A DNA stretch of 64,000 nucleotides from Pseudomonadota bacterium (GTDB taxonomy: Bacteria; Desulfobacterota; Desulfobacteria; Desulfobacterales; RPRI01): positions 1-64,000 of the forward strand of contig JAHITX010000040.1 in assembly GCA_018817425.1 (NCBI GenBank), read 5' to 3'. The position numbers and the translations under genes are program-made. The notes beneath the pieces are model-generated. The model was given only the letters and a program-made list of their open reading frames with translations. It made no database searches and was not told the origin of the DNA. Positions within the stretch are counted from its first letter, which is position 1, and each line of letters begins with the position of its first letter. Shown one piece after another: positions 62,898 to 64,000 of the stretch.

Positions 62898-64000
62898 TTA
62901 TATATTTTCTATAACAAGCTGGATAGATTTATTTCCGTTCCACCGGTTCCATCGAAGCCTAAATGCAATTTGCTCAAAAAAATCTATTTCAGGCATATCT
63001 TTATCGATATTAAAATGTATAGCATTGTAAACAAGATTTATATTTCCTGTTTTATCACTTAAAACCATACGTCTGTGATTTTCTCCGACTATATCTGAAG
63101 AAATTACACTAATGTTTCGTGCAAGAAAAACCGGCTCCGGGTTTCCCGTCCCAAAAGGCTTTAAAGACTCGATTTCATCAATGAAATCCGCGCATATCTC
63201 ATCAAAAGCAAGCTCATAGTCTATACATATATCTGTCAACAGATCTTCGGAATGAGATATTTGTAAAACAGTATTTTCAAATTCACGCTCAAACAAGCTT
63301 AAGTTTTGTATCTTTATTGTTACCCCTGCCGCCATGGAATGACCGCCAAAAGCTTCTAAAAGATTAGAACAAGCCGCAAGACCTTCGTATAAATCAAAAT
63401 AAGAAGTACTTCTTCCGGAACCTTTTGCTATGTCATCTTTTTGTGCAAAAAGTATGGTTGGGCGGTTATATCTTTCGACAAGCTTTGAAGCAATTATGCC
63501 AAGTACTCCTTCGTGCCAGCTATGGTGTGAAAGAACAATGGATTTTTTTAAAAGTATGTTGGGATTATTTTGTATATATTCTAAAATTTCATTAAAGATC
63601 TTTTTTTCTATATTTTGTCTTTTTATATTCATCGAATTCATTTGCCGGGCGATATTATCCGCAGTATTAGGATTATTTGTCAAAAGAAGTTTGACTGCGT
63701 CTTTTGCATTATCAACTCTTCCCATTGCATTTATGCGGGGGGCAAGCCTGAAGGCAATATCTTCTGAATCAATACTGTTTTTGCAATTACTTGCCTTAAC
63801 TAAAGCATTTATTCCCGGCCTTTTGCCGGAATTGATAAGATCAAGCCCGGTTTTTGTGAGAATTCTGTTTTCTTCCAGCAGTGGTACCATATCTGCAACG
63901 GTGCCAAGAGCAATAAGATCACAAAGGTTCTTAAGGTTTGGTTCCGGATGCGTATCCCAGAAATGCATGTCGCGCAAATGTTTCCTGAGACAAATAACAA
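62898..64000 (-). CDS. recJ: Single-stranded-DNA exonuclease RecJ, C-terminal part (runs off the window)
   Basis: The frame is open to the window edge, so the N-terminus lies outside. The visible part has the end of the DHH domain (LCDLIALGTVADMVPL), the DHHA1 domain with APRINAMGRVDNA and SGRSTSYFDLYEGLAA plus AFGGHSMAAGV, and the OB fold (LKPFGTGNPEPVF). RecJ degrades 5' ended single-stranded DNA in repair and recombination. About 367 residues are seen out of a usual 560-580. Confidence 0.92.
   Translation of the reverse strand, partial: VICLRKHLRDMHFWDTHPEPNLKNLCDLIALGTVADMVPLLEENRILTKTGLDLINSGKRPGINALVKASNCKNSIDSEDIAFRLAPRINAMGRVDNAKDAVKLLLTNNPNTADNIARQMNSMNIKRQNIEKKIFNEILEYIQNNPNILLKKSIVLSHHSWHEGVLGIIASKLVERYNRPTILFAQKDDIAKGSGRSTSYFDLYEGLAACSNLLEAFGGHSMAAGVTIKIQNLSLFEREFENTVLQISHSEDLLTDICIDYELAFDEICADFIDEIESLKPFGTGNPEPVFLARNISVISSDIVGENHRRMVLSDKTGNINLVYNAIHFNIDKDMPEIDFFEQIAFRLRWNRWNGNKSIQLVIENI

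Overview
The window is a 64 kb chromosomal stretch of low G+C (high 30s %, estimated by eye), and its gene content points to an anaerobic, probably sulfate-reducing member of the Desulfobacterota (Desulfobacterales-like). The pointers are an HdrA-MvhD fusion with an HdrD-like partner, a fused gamma/alpha 2-oxoacid:ferredoxin oxidoreductase, MttB-family methyltransferases, a ferredoxin-thioredoxin-reductase-like protein, a TauE/SafE transporter in a UspA cluster, and a DVU0772-like protein. The assignment is an inference from content, not from a marker-gene comparison.

Layout. 0-6 kb is accessory: two flavin oxidoreductases, an internally deleted copy of an alpha/beta hydrolase, a VapBC module, a HigBA-like module with no normal start codon on the toxin, the 5' stub of a group II intron reverse transcriptase, and then the intact hydrolase. 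5.9-14.3 kb begins with an orphan promoter-to-terminator transcript and a MarR regulator. It continues with a cluster of two short MttB-like methyltransferases, an asparagine-synthetase-like amidotransferase, a DAO-type flavoprotein, a PhnP-like metallohydrolase and a nitrilase-family amidase. Two tandem palindromes sit in front of its first gene. I know of no characterised pathway with this set, and it is one of the two best candidates for an undescribed system.

14.5-31 kb holds mgtE, the korAB-type oxidoreductase, a thioesterase, a minus-strand run (DVU0772-like, ParB-like, purC, PilZ, PATAN/cyclic-nucleotide-binding protein, MglA-type GTPase, TPR-like protein), then mdh, a PocR-domain protein and hdrA-hdrD. 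31-49.5 kb is mainly housekeeping: RRM and cold-shock proteins, phosphomannomutase, uppP, rtcB/archease, two moeA paralogues (one fused to a PBP domain), a radical SAM protein, a DEAD-box helicase, tRNA-Leu(CAG), ribF, def, fmt and rsmB.

49.6-59.2 kb is the second candidate system. It contains a membrane histidine kinase, a sigma-54 response regulator and, converging on it with abutting stop codons, a Lon protease that carries a response-regulator receiver domain between its helical linker and its AAA+ module. That receiver is about half identical to the receiver of the neighbouring regulator. The divergent intergenic region holds two similar 13-bp dyads and a near-consensus sigma-54 promoter in front of a UspA-membrane protein, TauE/SafE, a cytidylate-kinase-like protein, UspA, glutaredoxin and FTR-like genes. 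The window closes with rplM-rpsI, an RNase Z-like gene, a hypothetical and a partial recJ.

Two families of dispersed palindromic repeats occur: three copies of a roughly 142-bp hairpin element, and two copies of a hairpin built of GGNTTCNA-like units. Two genes (hydrolase copy, DUF2238) are relics that carry internal deletions.
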